Source: an uncultured Cellvibrio sp.
GTDB taxonomy: Bacteria > Pseudomonadota > Gammaproteobacteria > Pseudomonadales > Cellvibrionaceae
Length of the DNA: 55,297 nucleotides
Assembly: GCA_946481735.1 (NCBI GenBank)
Contig: CAMLOU010000005.1
Location: 1 to 55,297, forward strand
Direction of reading: 5' to 3'
Under the pieces are notes generated by a model. It saw only the letters and a list, made by a program, of their open reading frames with translations. It was not told the DNA's origin and did no database searches. The stretch's first letter is position 1, and the number at the start of each line of letters is the position of its first letter. Position numbers and translations under genes: made by a program. Positions 1-7,922 of this stretch are shown here, piece after piece.

Positions 1-146
1 AAAACGGCGGAATAGGTGTGTTCAACCAGCGCGAGTTGAGCGGCAACACCGTCCTCGGCGCGATCAATTTCCCAATGGTCCTGGCGCAATCCGAAGCCGA
101 TAGCTTCTGCCAGCATGTTGTCATCTTCAACCAACAGGATTTGCAT
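1..146 (-). CDS. OmpR-family response regulator, N-terminal part (QseB/PmrA-like), cut by window edge
   Basis: The minus strand from an ATG at 146 reads MQILLVEDDNMLAEAIGFGL and continues open to the window edge, giving 48 codons of a receiver domain. The EDD acidic cluster after the first beta strand is the usual Mg-binding part of a receiver. The phospho-acceptor Asp and the DNA-binding domain lie outside the window. The beginning resembles OmpR-class regulators of the QseB/PmrA type, which usually sit beside a sensor kinase; that partner is not visible. An operator-like direct repeat lies upstream at 215-231. The receiver call is firm; the subfamily is inferred from the opening residues and the candidate box. 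Confidence 0.8.
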   Translation of the reverse strand, partial: MQILLVEDDNMLAEAIGFGLRQDHWEIDRAEDGVAAQLALVEHTYSAV

Positions 147-214
147 AATGAACTCTCTTGCGACCGGGCAGGTGGCACTATTGTAGCGGGGATGGTGCAT
201 TATCCATGGTGGAT

Positions 215-231
215 TTTAAGACTTCCTTAAG
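215..231. promoter_or_regulatory. candidate QseB/PmrA-type operator
   Basis: TTTAAGACTTCCTTAAG matches the PmrA/QseB consensus YTTAAKNNNNNYTTAAK at every defined position. It lies 69 bases upstream of the response-regulator start on the minus strand, so autoregulation is plausible. A looser copy with the same 6-5-6 spacing (CTTAAC, five bases, TTTAAA) is at 258-274, 43 bases or about four helical turns away. Binding is inferred. Confidence 0.5.
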
Positions 232-420
232 CCGCCTGCGGTTAACCGTCGCTTTTTCTTAACCCTTTTTTAAAAACCCGCGCGTAGGATGGCACTGTTC
301 ACTCAGATGAACTGCCTGTCGGGAGCATTGCCTGATTAGCCGATGCACTCCCCGGTAATCCTACAGCGAATCAACCTGATTTACCCTCGTGGCTGACCAA
401 GCCCGTTAAAGCCCGCCTGT

Positions 421-464
421 TTTTTTGCACGATACTCGCTAATTTTTTGCACGATACTCGCTAA
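421..464. repeat. perfect tandem duplication, two 22-bp units
   Basis: Positions 421-442 and 443-464 are identical 22-base units, each six T followed by GCACGATACTCGCTAA. The array ends 18 bases before the start codon of the SnoaL-like gene, so it would lie in its leader or proximal promoter. It could be a slippage duplication or a doubled binding site. Confidence 0.9.
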
Positions 465-482
465 CCTGAAGGGGAGAATCCA

Positions 483-968
483 ATGGTGACGTCAATTCAT
501 CACAAAAACGCCATGTTGATCAAACATTTTTTGCACAGCGGCTATCAGGACAACCTGGACGTGCTGGATACCTGTGTCGCTGAGTCGGTGGTGTGTCATC
601 ACTTTCCGGAATTCAGCCCGGCCAGCCGTGAAGAATTCAAAGCCTTTTTTCGCTATATGGCCGATGCGATTAATCAACTGCATTTCAAGATTGAACACCT
701 CACCGCCGATGAGCATATTGTGAGAGTGCATTTTCATATCAACGGTGTGCATCACGAAGAATTTATGGGCTTTCCTGCCAGTGGCAAACGCATTGATTTT
801 CATGGCACCAGTGTGTTTCGCCTGGAGCAGGAGATGATCGTGGAGGCCTGGATGTACACCAGCGAGGTGGTGCTGTCAGATTTGCCTTCGTTAAAGCAAC
901 GCAACAGGGCGCGTTTGGCGTTGGCAGAGGGCAGTGCCGGTTTTCATTGTGCAGCGCTGGCACCCTGA
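483..968 (+). CDS. SnoaL-like (NTF2-fold) ester cyclase-family protein
   Basis: 161 residues. The start ATG follows GAAGGGGAGAATCCA, a good ribosome site. The pattern fits the SnoaL/NTF2 cone fold: an N-terminal helix with an early polar stretch (VVCHHFPEF), then GREEF-like and FHINGVHHEEFMG strands, then GKRIDFHGTSVFRL and a closing EAWMYT strand. The phrase FMGFPASGKRIDFHG is typical of ester cyclase-type members. Members bind or isomerise small hydrophobic molecules, but the substrate cannot be read from sequence. The protein has no signal peptide and should be cytoplasmic. It stands alone, divergent from the response regulator and convergent with the phosphatase/kinase gene. The tandem repeat just upstream may affect its expression. 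Confidence 0.7.
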   Translation: MVTSIHHKNAMLIKHFLHSGYQDNLDVLDTCVAESVVCHHFPEFSPASREEFKAFFRYMADAINQLHFKIEHLTADEHIVRVHFHINGVHHEEFMGFPASGKRIDFHGTSVFRLEQEMIVEAWMYTSEVVLSDLPSLKQRNRARLALAEGSAGFHCAALAP

Positions 969-1012
969 GTGCGACGCCATTACATTGGTTGCCACAGAAG
1001 CAACGGCTGGCT

Positions 1013-2737
1013 TTAGGTTGTGGCCAATAATAGCAACACGATGATGCCTAATATCAACGACACCACCTGCCAGAACAACACCGGATTCTGCTCGATCAAA
1101 GGCGGACGGGTTTTGTTGAGGAATACCGGGTTGGGGTGGCGCAGGTCGTAAATAAATTCAGCGGCTTCCTGGTAGCGTTTGTAAGGATGGGGGTGGACTG
1201 CTTTGCGGATCGCCGCATCAACCCAGGTGGGGATCTGTCGCTCATCTTTGGCAATCGTCCGGTAATGTAATTTGTGTTGCGCGGCTTTGGTTCGGGTTTT
1301 GGCGACCTGGGTACCGTAGGGTAATTGTCCGGTGAGCATCTGGTAGGTGATCACCCCGAGTGAAAAAATATCGGCGCGGGCACTGCCGGTTTCACCGAGG
1401 AAATATTCCGGTGCAGAATATTGCGCAGTACCGAGGATGCTGTGTGGCTCACTCACATTTTCCATGATGCCCGCGACGCGGGTCGCGCCGAAATCAATAA
1501 TTTTTACCGTACCGGAAGCGTCGATCATGATGTTATCCGGCCGCAAGTCCTGATGAACCATTTCGAGCCGATGGATAGCCCGCAAGCCTTGTGCAATTTG
1601 TTCAACGATCACGCGCACACTTTCCAGATCCGCTTGTGGGTGGTCGATCATCCACTGGGTCAATGTTTGACCGTCTACATATTCCATGACCGTGTATAAA
1701 AAATTGCGCTTCCGGTTGAATGGATGGGCTTTCACGACGTGGGCGCTATGGATGCGCCTGGCGATCCATTCTTCTGTTAATAATCGTTCGAGGTGTTGCC
1801 TGTCCTGCTGTTGATCTACCGACGGCGTTTTAATAACAACCGGCGTTTCGGTCTCTGTGTCGACCGCGAGATACACATGGCTGCGGTGGCTGGCATGAAG
1901 TTCGCGCTGGATTTTAAAACCATCAAAGGTCATCCGCGCGTCCAGTAGCGGCGCGAAAGGCAACTCGGTTATCGACTGATAACGCTCAGCAGCTTCTTGG
2001 GAAGGTAATTGATCAACACGCACAAGTTGCAGGGTGAGATTATCGGTACTGCCACTTTCATAGGCGCGCTCCAGGATGGCGTGTGCCGCCTGATTGAGAT
2101 CATCCGGGTGCTGTTTCAGCGCGTCGGTAATCTCGCTTGACGTCACATGCTCATAAACACCGTCGGTAGCCAGGATAAACAGGTCGCCCTGTTCAAGGCT
2201 CAGTGCCTGATAATCAATTTCAATATGCGGATTAACACCCAGCGCGCGGCTGAGGTAGCTGGTGTCTTCAGAGATGCGTAGACGATGGTCGATCGTTAAC
2301 TGTTCCAGCGTGTTTTCATGCAGACGATAAATACGCGCATCGCCGATATGAAAAATATGCGCTGTCGTGGATTTAACAATCAGCGCACTGAAGGTGCACA
2401 CATAACCGCGATCCTGTTCATAACGGTAGGGGCTTTGGCGTGTCTGCGCGTGCAACCAGGAGTTGGTCGCCATCAACACGCGCAAGGCAGATTTTTTAAC
2501 GGACCAGCTTTCCGGTGTACAAAAATAATCAGCCAGAAATCCACTCACCGAGGTTTCGCTGGCGATATGGCTGACACTGCTGGTACTGATGCCATCGGCG
2601 AGCGCGATGGCAATACCTTTGGTGTTGAGCGCAGGGCCATTGGGAATATACGCACCGTGAAAATCCTGATTGGTTTCCTTGCGGCCTGTGTGAGTGGCCT
2701 GGCCGATGGTGAGTAGAAGTTGGGTGGGTGAGGGCAT
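1013..2737 (-). CDS. bifunctional PP2C phosphatase / Ser-Thr protein kinase, membrane anchored
   Basis: 574 residues with two catalytic domains. Residues 8-240 are a PP2C phosphatase with the metal-binding motifs NQDFHGAY, ALADGIST, HIGDARIYRL, ATDGVYEH and GSTDNLTLQ. Residues 265-530 are a Hanks-type kinase: VVIK lysine, catalytic loop MVHQDLRPDNIMI (HQD in place of HRD), IIDFGATR and SAPEYF. The glycine-rich loop is degenerate. Residues 552-572 form one C-terminal membrane helix, so both domains face the cytoplasm. This architecture is known next to nitrite/nitrate genes in gammaproteobacteria, and here a formate/nitrite channel lies just upstream on the same strand. The target proteins are unknown; reversible phosphorylation of the channel or of nitrogen enzymes is only a guess. 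Confidence 0.88.
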   Translation of the reverse strand: MPSPTQLLLTIGQATHTGRKETNQDFHGAYIPNGPALNTKGIAIALADGISTSSVSHIASETSVSGFLADYFCTPESWSVKKSALRVLMATNSWLHAQTRQSPYRYEQDRGYVCTFSALIVKSTTAHIFHIGDARIYRLHENTLEQLTIDHRLRISEDTSYLSRALGVNPHIEIDYQALSLEQGDLFILATDGVYEHVTSSEITDALKQHPDDLNQAAHAILERAYESGSTDNLTLQLVRVDQLPSQEAAERYQSITELPFAPLLDARMTFDGFKIQRELHASHRSHVYLAVDTETETPVVIKTPSVDQQQDRQHLERLLTEEWIARRIHSAHVVKAHPFNRKRNFLYTVMEYVDGQTLTQWMIDHPQADLESVRVIVEQIAQGLRAIHRLEMVHQDLRPDNIMIDASGTVKIIDFGATRVAGIMENVSEPHSILGTAQYSAPEYFLGETGSARADIFSLGVITYQMLTGQLPYGTQVAKTRTKAAQHKLHYRTIAKDERQIPTWVDAAIRKAVHPHPYKRYQEAAEFIYDLRHPNPVFLNKTRPPLIEQNPVLFWQVVSLILGIIVLLLLATT

Positions 2738-2776
2738 GGATGGAGGTGGCAGTATTATTTCAGGTTCGAGGTGTTT

Positions 2777-2812
2777 GTCGGATTACGCCGCGTTGCGGCT
2801 AATCCGACTTAC
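2777..2812. repeat. REP-like palindrome, single unit
   Basis: GTCGGATTA at one end and TAATCCGAC at the other flank a GC-rich centre containing CGCCGCGTTGCGGC. It belongs to the family also seen at 30017-30091, 40331-40361 and 54686-54772. It sits between the channel gene and the phosphatase/kinase gene of one apparent operon, where it may affect transcript stability or act as a partial terminator. Confidence 0.8.
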
Positions 2813-2828
2813 ATTCAATGCGTATTAA

Positions 2829-3638
2829 TTAAAAGCTGCGTTTGGGGGCGGTTCTGACATGGGTGCTGTACAGGGTTAAGCCGGTAAGCGACAAGCCACC
2901 CACCAGGTTGCCGATCACCACGGGAATTTCATTCCAGATCAGGTAATCCATAATCGAAAAATTACCGCCCATGATCAAACCGGAAGGAAACAAAAACATA
3001 TTCACTACCGAATGCTCAAAACCCATGGCGAAGAACAACATGATCGGCATCCACATCGCAATCACCTTACCGCTCACACTCGTCGACACCATCGCACCTA
3101 CCACACCGAGCGATACCATCCAGTTACACAACACCCCGCGGATAAAAATAGTCAACATCCCACCCGCACCATACTCCTTATAACCCAGCGTGCGTCCCTC
3201 ACCAATATCACCGATCACCTTGCCGACTTGACTGGGCTCAGTGGTAAAACCATAGGTAAACACAATCGCCATTAAAAACGCGACCGTCAACGCACCCAGG
3301 AAATTACCGGTAAACACCACACCCCAATGCTTAAAAATCGCACCCCAGGTAACACCGGGACGGTTATCAAACTTCGCCAGCGGCGTTAACACAAACACCC
3401 CGGTCAACAAATCAAAACCCATCAAATACAAAATACAAAACCCAACCGGAAACAACACCGCCCCCAACAACGGCGAACCGGTTTGCACCGACACCGTCAC
3501 GGCAAACACCGCCGCAATAGCCAGGATCGCACCCGCCATATAGGCCCTGATCAACGCATCACGCGTGGCCATATAAATTTTGGACTCACCGGCATCCACC
3601 ATTTTGGTAACAAACTCTGACGGGACAAGATAAGACAT
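2829..3638 (-). CDS. formate/nitrite transporter (FNT) family channel
   Basis: 269 residues from ATG at 3638, which follows GAGAGTGCGCT; an upstream in-frame TTG is less likely. Several hydrophobic segments are visible (for example AGAILAIAAVFAVTVSVQ, LLGAVLFPVGFCILYLMG, FTGNFLGALTVAFLMAIVF). The family signatures are the GxDLLTG stretch (GFDLLTGVFVL) and GNFLGAL, with a later NEIPVVIGNLVGG repeat of the half motif. FNT proteins are pentameric inner-membrane channels for formate or nitrite. The adjacent phosphatase/kinase gene suggests the nitrite (NirC) side, but no nitrite reductase is in the window. Its long upstream region has a palindrome and TGGTGCA repeats that may bind a regulator. 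Confidence 0.88.
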   Translation of the reverse strand: MSYLVPSEFVTKMVDAGESKIYMATRDALIRAYMAGAILAIAAVFAVTVSVQTGSPLLGAVLFPVGFCILYLMGFDLLTGVFVLTPLAKFDNRPGVTWGAIFKHWGVVFTGNFLGALTVAFLMAIVFTYGFTTEPSQVGKVIGDIGEGRTLGYKEYGAGGMLTIFIRGVLCNWMVSLGVVGAMVSTSVSGKVIAMWMPIMLFFAMGFEHSVVNMFLFPSGLIMGGNFSIMDYLIWNEIPVVIGNLVGGLSLTGLTLYSTHVRTAPKRSF

Positions 3639-3809
3639 AGCGCACTCTCTCAAGAACAGATTTATCGGTAGACATGACGAAAAGCAATTTCTGCCTGACA
3701 GGCTTTTCGCAATATCTGTGCCCGATTCTTGAGAGGGTTTTGTATCTTGTTGTTTAGGCTGGAATTTTTATTTTGAAGTGACGAAACTGCAGAGAGGGCA
3801 ACCTATTTT

Positions 3810-3826
3810 TGCATTAATTTAATGCA
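3810..3826. promoter_or_regulatory. candidate operator palindrome upstream of FNT gene
   Basis: TGCATTAATTTAATGCA is a perfect palindrome around a single central base, about 170 bases upstream of the FNT start. With the TGGTGCA repeats nearby it may be a regulator site. The regulator is not identifiable from the window. Confidence 0.35.
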
Positions 3827-3958
3827 CAAAATATTTACGTAATAGGTGAATGATTTTAAATGGTGCAAATAATTAATTCTAAAATGGTGCAAAAATCCCT
3901 GTATTAATTGGTGTTTGTTCTAATTTGGTGCTGTTTTTTTCGGCGCCGCACAATGTGA

Positions 3959-4062
3959 GTTTGTTATCAGGACAAGGTTTCGAAACCCTCAAGTCACGGA
4001 CGACTTGAGGGAGCTACATGGACGTATCTATGCGATTTCGAAACCTTGTCCTGATAACAAAC
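3959..4062. repeat. element H1: conserved core inside 27-bp perfect inverted arms
   Basis: Arms 3959-3985 and 4036-4062 are perfectly complementary over 27 bases. The 50-base interior starts with a second perfect 10-bp hairpin (CCCTCAAGTC, loop ACGGAC, GACTTGAGGG, 3986-4011) followed by AGCTACATGGACG. The same core occurs in H2 (44945-45098). The arms share only the inner TTTCGAAA and an outer GTTTG/CAAAC with H2. It lies 3' of the small gene at 4101, where it could end transcription of the GH15 operon. Confidence 0.9.
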
Positions 4063-4100
4063 GGATTACGACCCTCAAACCTTCCGCTTAAAAACCACAG

Positions 4101-4301
4101 TTAGTCATCTTCATCCCGCATCACCAACTGCTCCAACCCCACCCCGGGATCCTCCTCACCACACACCGCCACATCCGCCGGACTTCCCGCCTCCGCCTCA
4201 TGATGCGTCAACAACATATCCCGATGCTCCGCATCAGTCCCCCGGCTTTGTTTATCCACCTGCGGCTGCTCCGGTGCTTTACTCTCAGAATGCTTACTCA
4301 T
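4101..4301 (-). CDS. small acidic hypothetical protein
   Basis: 66 residues from ATG at 4301, chosen because GCAGGAGGTGAGT directly precedes it. The product is highly polar and acidic (C-terminal LVMRDEDD), low in hydrophobics, with no membrane segment, and probably disordered. I do not recognise a family. Its start lies 18 bases after the GH15 stop, so it is probably the last gene of the SDR-GH15 operon. Real coding is supported by the strong ribosome site and position, not by similarity. Confidence 0.55.
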   Translation of the reverse strand: MSKHSESKAPEQPQVDKQSRGTDAEHRDMLLTHHEAEAGSPADVAVCGEEDPGVGLEQLVMRDEDD

Positions 4302-4319
4302 ACTCACCTCCTGCAAAAA

Positions 4320-6092
4320 TCACGTCAGATCAACATCAGCCTCGCTCGCCTTGGCAATAAGCTTCGCAGTGCTGATCAAGCCAAGATGGCTCAAACCCTG
4401 TGGAAAATTACCCAATTGAACCTGGCGGCGCGGATCATATTCCTCCGCCAGCAACCCCACATCATTAGCCAGGCTGAGCAGCCGCTCGAACAACCGCTCC
4501 GCATCCGCCTGTCGGCCACTCAGGCAATAGTTATCCGCAAGCCAGAAACAACAGGCGAGGAACAACCCTTCCTCATTGGCCTGGTCCCCGCTTCGGTAAC
4601 GTCGCACCAGGCCGTCTTCACATAAATCCCGTTCAATCACCTCGATGGTGGCAAGCATGCGCGGATCATCAGCGGGTAAAAAACCCATCAGCGGAATCAT
4701 CAACAGGCTGGCATCCACCTCCGGATTACCATAACGCTGCGTAAAATGACCGCCCTCCGGATCAACCCCATGTTCGAGAATATCCGTCCGGATGTCATCG
4801 CGCAGGCGCCGCCATCTATCCAGTGGCGCGTCGAAACCGAACGTCTCTGCATCCTTGATACAACGATCAAAGGCCACCCAGCTTAAGACCTTGGAATGGG
4901 TCAGATGATCACACAGGGTGCGAAACTCCCAGATGCCGGTGTCCGGCTCGCGCCAGCGGGTTTCGAGGTGGCTCATGATGTCGCATTGCAGGGCCCAGAT
5001 CTCATCGCGCAGGTCCAGCCCGTGCTTGCGCGCCAGGTGCAGGATTTCCATCAGCTCGCCGCGCACGTCCAGTTGGTACTGGCGGTTGGCGGCGTTGCCG
5101 GTGCGTACTGGCCGGCTATCGGCATAACCGGGCAGCCAGTCGAGCAGCTCTTCCGGCGGCGCTACCCTGGCCTCAAGGGTATACAAGGCATGTAGCGGTT
5201 CATCGTGCAGGTCCATTATTTTCAGCAACCAGTCGCGCCAGTGACATGCTTCGTTGCGAAACCCCTCGTTTAACAACACCACCAGCGCAAAAGCGGTGTC
5301 GCGCAGCCAGCAGAAGCGATAATCGTAGTTGGCGCTGCCGCCCGGGACTTCCGGCAAGGAGGTTGTAGGCGCTGCGACCATGCCACCGGTGGGCATATAG
5401 ATCATGGCTTTGAGGGTGATCAGTGAACGCCTGACCGCGCTTTCCCAGCGGCCCCGATAGTCACACCGGGAGATCCAGTCCCGCCAGCGGTCAGCGCACT
5501 CCACCAGCGCCTGGCGGGGATCCGGCAGATCCGGTGCGCGCTGGTCGGCATTGCTGTAACTGAGGACGAACCAATGTTGTTCCCCGGCATGAAGCGCAAA
5601 AACGCTCTCGGCGCCGGCATCGCCGGGAGTCAGCTCAAGGTCGCTGTTGAGGAGCAGCCGCTCTTCCTGGCATTGAAAGATGATCTGCTGACCGCTTTCC
5701 CTGTGTAGCCGGGGCGCATGCTTACCGAAGTGAAAGCGGGGGTGACAGGCCATCTGCATGGTCACTGTGCCACTGATGCCCTCAACCAGGCGGATGATAT
5801 GACATGCCGGACCCATCGGCATCGCGTCCAGGATGCGCACACTGCCGCCGGCGGTTTCAAAGTGGGTTTCCAATACCAGCGTATCTGCCTGGTAATGGCG
5901 GTGGCTGCCCGCCAGCGCATCGCGGGGTGCAATAGACCAGTAGCCGTGACGCGCGTCACCCAGTAACGCGCTGAAGCAGGCGGGCGCATCAAAGCGACCG
6001 GGGCAAAACCAGTCGATACTGCCGTCCCGGGCCACCAGGGCGGCGCAATGCAGGCTGCTGAGCAGGGCATAGTCTTCGATGGGCTTGGACAC
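4320..6092 (-). CDS. GH15 family glucoamylase/trehalase-like hydrolase
   Basis: 590 residues from a GTG start at 6092 preceded by AGAAGGAAATACC. A longer reading would overlap the SDR gene. The opening (IEDYALLSSLHCAALVARDG, SIDWFCPGRFDAPACFSALL) is the N-terminal beta-sandwich typical of bacterial GH15 proteins. The (alpha/alpha)6 barrel follows, with YDYRFCWLRDTAFAL and ANEEGLFLACCFWLADNY, and ends EEYDPRRQVQLGNFPQGLSH, which carries a catalytic-type Glu. No signal peptide is visible, so it is probably cytoplasmic. Family members hydrolyse alpha-glucans or trehalose with inversion; which one cannot be told here. It lies between an SDR gene (11 bases upstream) and a small acidic protein gene in one operon. 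Confidence 0.88.
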   Translation of the reverse strand: MSKPIEDYALLSSLHCAALVARDGSIDWFCPGRFDAPACFSALLGDARHGYWSIAPRDALAGSHRHYQADTLVLETHFETAGGSVRILDAMPMGPACHIIRLVEGISGTVTMQMACHPRFHFGKHAPRLHRESGQQIIFQCQEERLLLNSDLELTPGDAGAESVFALHAGEQHWFVLSYSNADQRAPDLPDPRQALVECADRWRDWISRCDYRGRWESAVRRSLITLKAMIYMPTGGMVAAPTTSLPEVPGGSANYDYRFCWLRDTAFALVVLLNEGFRNEACHWRDWLLKIMDLHDEPLHALYTLEARVAPPEELLDWLPGYADSRPVRTGNAANRQYQLDVRGELMEILHLARKHGLDLRDEIWALQCDIMSHLETRWREPDTGIWEFRTLCDHLTHSKVLSWVAFDRCIKDAETFGFDAPLDRWRRLRDDIRTDILEHGVDPEGGHFTQRYGNPEVDASLLMIPLMGFLPADDPRMLATIEVIERDLCEDGLVRRYRSGDQANEEGLFLACCFWLADNYCLSGRQADAERLFERLLSLANDVGLLAEEYDPRRQVQLGNFPQGLSHLGLISTAKLIAKASEADVDLT

Positions 6093-6103
6093 GGTATTTC
6101 CTT

Positions 6104-7105
6104 CTAAACAATTAACCACACGGATAGCAGGGCGAGGCAAATCACCAACAACAGGCCAGCCAGGGGCGCGCGATAGATGCTGAGCCAGTATTGCAGGCTC
6201 CAGTCAGTGGCCCGGGCATCAAACCGGCCATGGCTGGCGAAGTCGCCGGCCACCGGCGTGAACAGGTTGTCGTCCCGTTGCGCATCCGGCGGCGGGACGG
6301 AAAGATCCATTTGCCCGGTAAACCCTTGGCGGGCGGCCATGCGGTCGGCGAGGTTCGGAAACAGCTTATTACCGACAATGGTTTTCAGGGCCGGAAAGCC
6401 GACATAAAGCTCGCGCCGCTTGTGCCGGGCGGCCCACACAATGGCCTTGGCCGCCAGTTCAGGCTGGAAGATCGGTGGCAGGGGTTGCGGCTGCGCCGAT
6501 AACCGGTGGCGGGCCCACTGAAACTGCGGTGTGTTGAAGGCGGCCAGTTGCACCATGGTGAGGTGGATGGGGCTGCGCTCATACATCAGCTCAACCCGCA
6601 CCGAATCGGTAAAACCGCGTACCGCAAACTTGGCAGCACAGTAGGCGGATTGCAGGGGAATGCCGCGATAGGCCAGGGCGGAACCCACCTGGACGATAGC
6701 GCCACGCTGGCGGGCGCGCATATATTTCAGGGCCGCGAGGGTGCCGTGTACGGTGCCCAGGTAACTGACCTCCGTGACCCGGCGATATTCCTCCGGACTC
6801 ATCTCAACCGCGCGCGAAAAAAGGGTCACCATGGCGTTATTGACCCACACATCAATAGGGCCAAGTTCTTCTTCGACGCGCGCGGCGGCCTGAGTAACCT
6901 GTTCGGCATCTGCGACATCCACTGGAATCGCCAGCGCCTTGCCACCGGCCGCGGTGATTTCTTCAACTGCGGCCTGTAAACGGTCCGCGCTGCGGGCCAG
7001 GAGCGCCACGGCAGCGCCTTCTTTGGCGAAGGCCAAGGCCGCCGCCCGGCCCACCCCCGCAGAGGCACCTGATACCACTACCACCCTGATTGGTGTTTTT
7101 GTCAT
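6104..7105 (-). CDS. SDR-family oxidoreductase with C-terminal membrane helix
   Basis: 333 residues from ATG at 7105, after CTGGGGAGCATGC. An upstream in-frame extension runs into a terminator hairpin at 7249-7281 and is rejected. The Rossmann start is VVVVSGASAGVGRAAALAFA (a TGxxxGxG variant), then NNAM and the catalytic YCAAKFA (YxxxK). The C-terminal 20 residues (LAGLLLVICLALLSVWLIV) form a membrane helix, an uncommon addition to a short-chain dehydrogenase. Substrate unknown. It heads the minus-strand operon with the GH15 gene. The same SDR-plus-tail architecture is common as an uncharacterised stress-associated protein, so no pathway is claimed. Confidence 0.85.
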   Translation of the reverse strand: MTKTPIRVVVVSGASAGVGRAAALAFAKEGAAVALLARSADRLQAAVEEITAAGGKALAIPVDVADAEQVTQAAARVEEELGPIDVWVNNAMVTLFSRAVEMSPEEYRRVTEVSYLGTVHGTLAALKYMRARQRGAIVQVGSALAYRGIPLQSAYCAAKFAVRGFTDSVRVELMYERSPIHLTMVQLAAFNTPQFQWARHRLSAQPQPLPPIFQPELAAKAIVWAARHKRRELYVGFPALKTIVGNKLFPNLADRMAARQGFTGQMDLSVPPPDAQRDDNLFTPVAGDFASHGRFDARATDWSLQYWLSIYRAPLAGLLLVICLALLSVWLIV

Positions 7106-7248
7106 GCATGCTCCCCAGGTTGGGCGATTGGCGAAGGTTCGCGGCAACTGAAGCTGTGGATCATGATCAAGGTTCTTGCATCGGGGTTCCGTGCGCTTGG
7201 CCTCAGTCGGTCGGTTTACGACGTGTTGAAGATGTGTTGCGCGTTTAA

Positions 7249-7281
7249 AAAAATAACCGGGCACCTGGCCCGGTTATTTTT
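7249..7281 (-). terminator. bidirectional intrinsic terminator
   Basis: AAAAATAACCGGG (7249-7261) pairs perfectly with CCCGGTTATTTTT (7269-7281) across a 7-base loop. A/T runs on both sides allow it to work in both directions. It sits just 3' of the Spy/CpxP-like gene. Confidence 0.85.
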
Positions 7282-7301
7282 CGTCATTGTGATGTAAAAA
7301 A

Positions 7302-7640
7302 TCAGTCGTCGTATTTGTCCATTAATTTTTTACATTCTTTGTGCTTGTCTTTGTAGCGGTCATGCCTGGCTTCTTTCCACTTCTCCAGCTGATCCATTTC
7401 TGCATCGGTCAGCACGGCATCGAGTTGTTCTTTCTTGCGATCTTTCAGCGCTTTTATTTCTTCGTGCGCACGATCTTTGATGTCTTCTTTCTGTTCTTTG
7501 TAATTGTCCATGATGGTTTTTACCTGATCGGCTTTTGCACCTTGCAGGTTCAATGCTTTAATCGCATCGTCATCTGCAAAGGCTGCCAGGGGCATTGCCA
7601 TGGTTAAACCTGCTATTGCAATCATTTTCTTCATTTGCAT
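7302..7640 (-). CDS. Spy/CpxP-like small periplasmic protein
   Basis: 112 residues with a clear Sec signal peptide (MKKMIAIAGLTMAMPLAAFA, then DDDAIK). The mature part is almost all charged helix: KADQVKTIMDNYKEQKEDI, HEEIKALKDRKKEQLDAVLT, DAEMDQLEKWKEARHDRYKD. Length, periplasmic location and helical, Lys/Glu-rich content with spaced Leu resemble the Spy/CpxP chaperone group, although the classic LTxxQ motifs are only approximate (LTDAEMDQL). Such proteins protect against envelope stress or metals. The start ATG follows AAGGAGATACATC. It is monocistronic, with its own terminator at 7249-7281. Confidence 0.65.
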   Translation of the reverse strand: MQMKKMIAIAGLTMAMPLAAFADDDAIKALNLQGAKADQVKTIMDNYKEQKEDIKDRAHEEIKALKDRKKEQLDAVLTDAEMDQLEKWKEARHDRYKDKHKECKKLMDKYDD

Positions 7641-7868
7641 GATGTATCTCCTTACATGGTCGTTTTACAGGGTGGGAACAGAGCCGGGCAATTAATGAAG
7701 CCATACATAACGTTTTGATCAATGGCCTTCACAAAAAATGGCGCATTGATTGCACAAACAATGGCTACCTTTTTCTTGACCGGAACGCGGGGAGAAAGTT
7801 GTGTAGGTTGCCACACATAGCCAGTATTTTTTAACGGGTATTAGCGTATTTGGCTGCCATAAAACGAT

Positions 7869-7893
7869 TTGACCCGACACAGGGTCGGGTCAA
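7869..7893 (-). terminator. hairpin terminator of the antiporter operon
   Basis: TTGACCCGAC (7869-7878) pairs with GTCGGGTCAA (7884-7893) around a 5-base loop, 30 bases 3' of the last antiporter gene. Confidence 0.65.
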
Positions 7894-7922
7894 TAGTCGT
7901 AGCGGTGGAGGTTCACAAAAAT

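Larger units (their letters stand above)
147..482. other. divergent intergenic region
   Basis: This spacer separates the minus-strand response regulator from the plus-strand SnoaL-like gene. It holds the two TTAA-type boxes (215-231, 258-274), a T-rich tract around 252-274 and a perfect tandem duplication at 421-464. No gene is seen. Confidence 0.6.
3639..4100. other. intergenic region upstream of the FNT gene
   Basis: AT-rich spacer of 462 bases. It holds a perfect 8+1+8 palindrome at 3810-3826, TGGTGCAAA at 3861-3869 and 3885-3893 with a variant TGGTGCT at 3926-3932, and the long hairpin element H1 (3959-4062). No coding sequence is seen. Confidence 0.6.

Noticed and set aside
421..464. 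CRISPR-like repeat
   Set aside because: Only two units, directly abutting, with no spacers and no cas genes.
7106..7264. N-terminal extension of the SDR gene
   Set aside because: The extension runs over an intrinsic terminator at 7249-7281, and a good ribosome site precedes the ATG at 7105.
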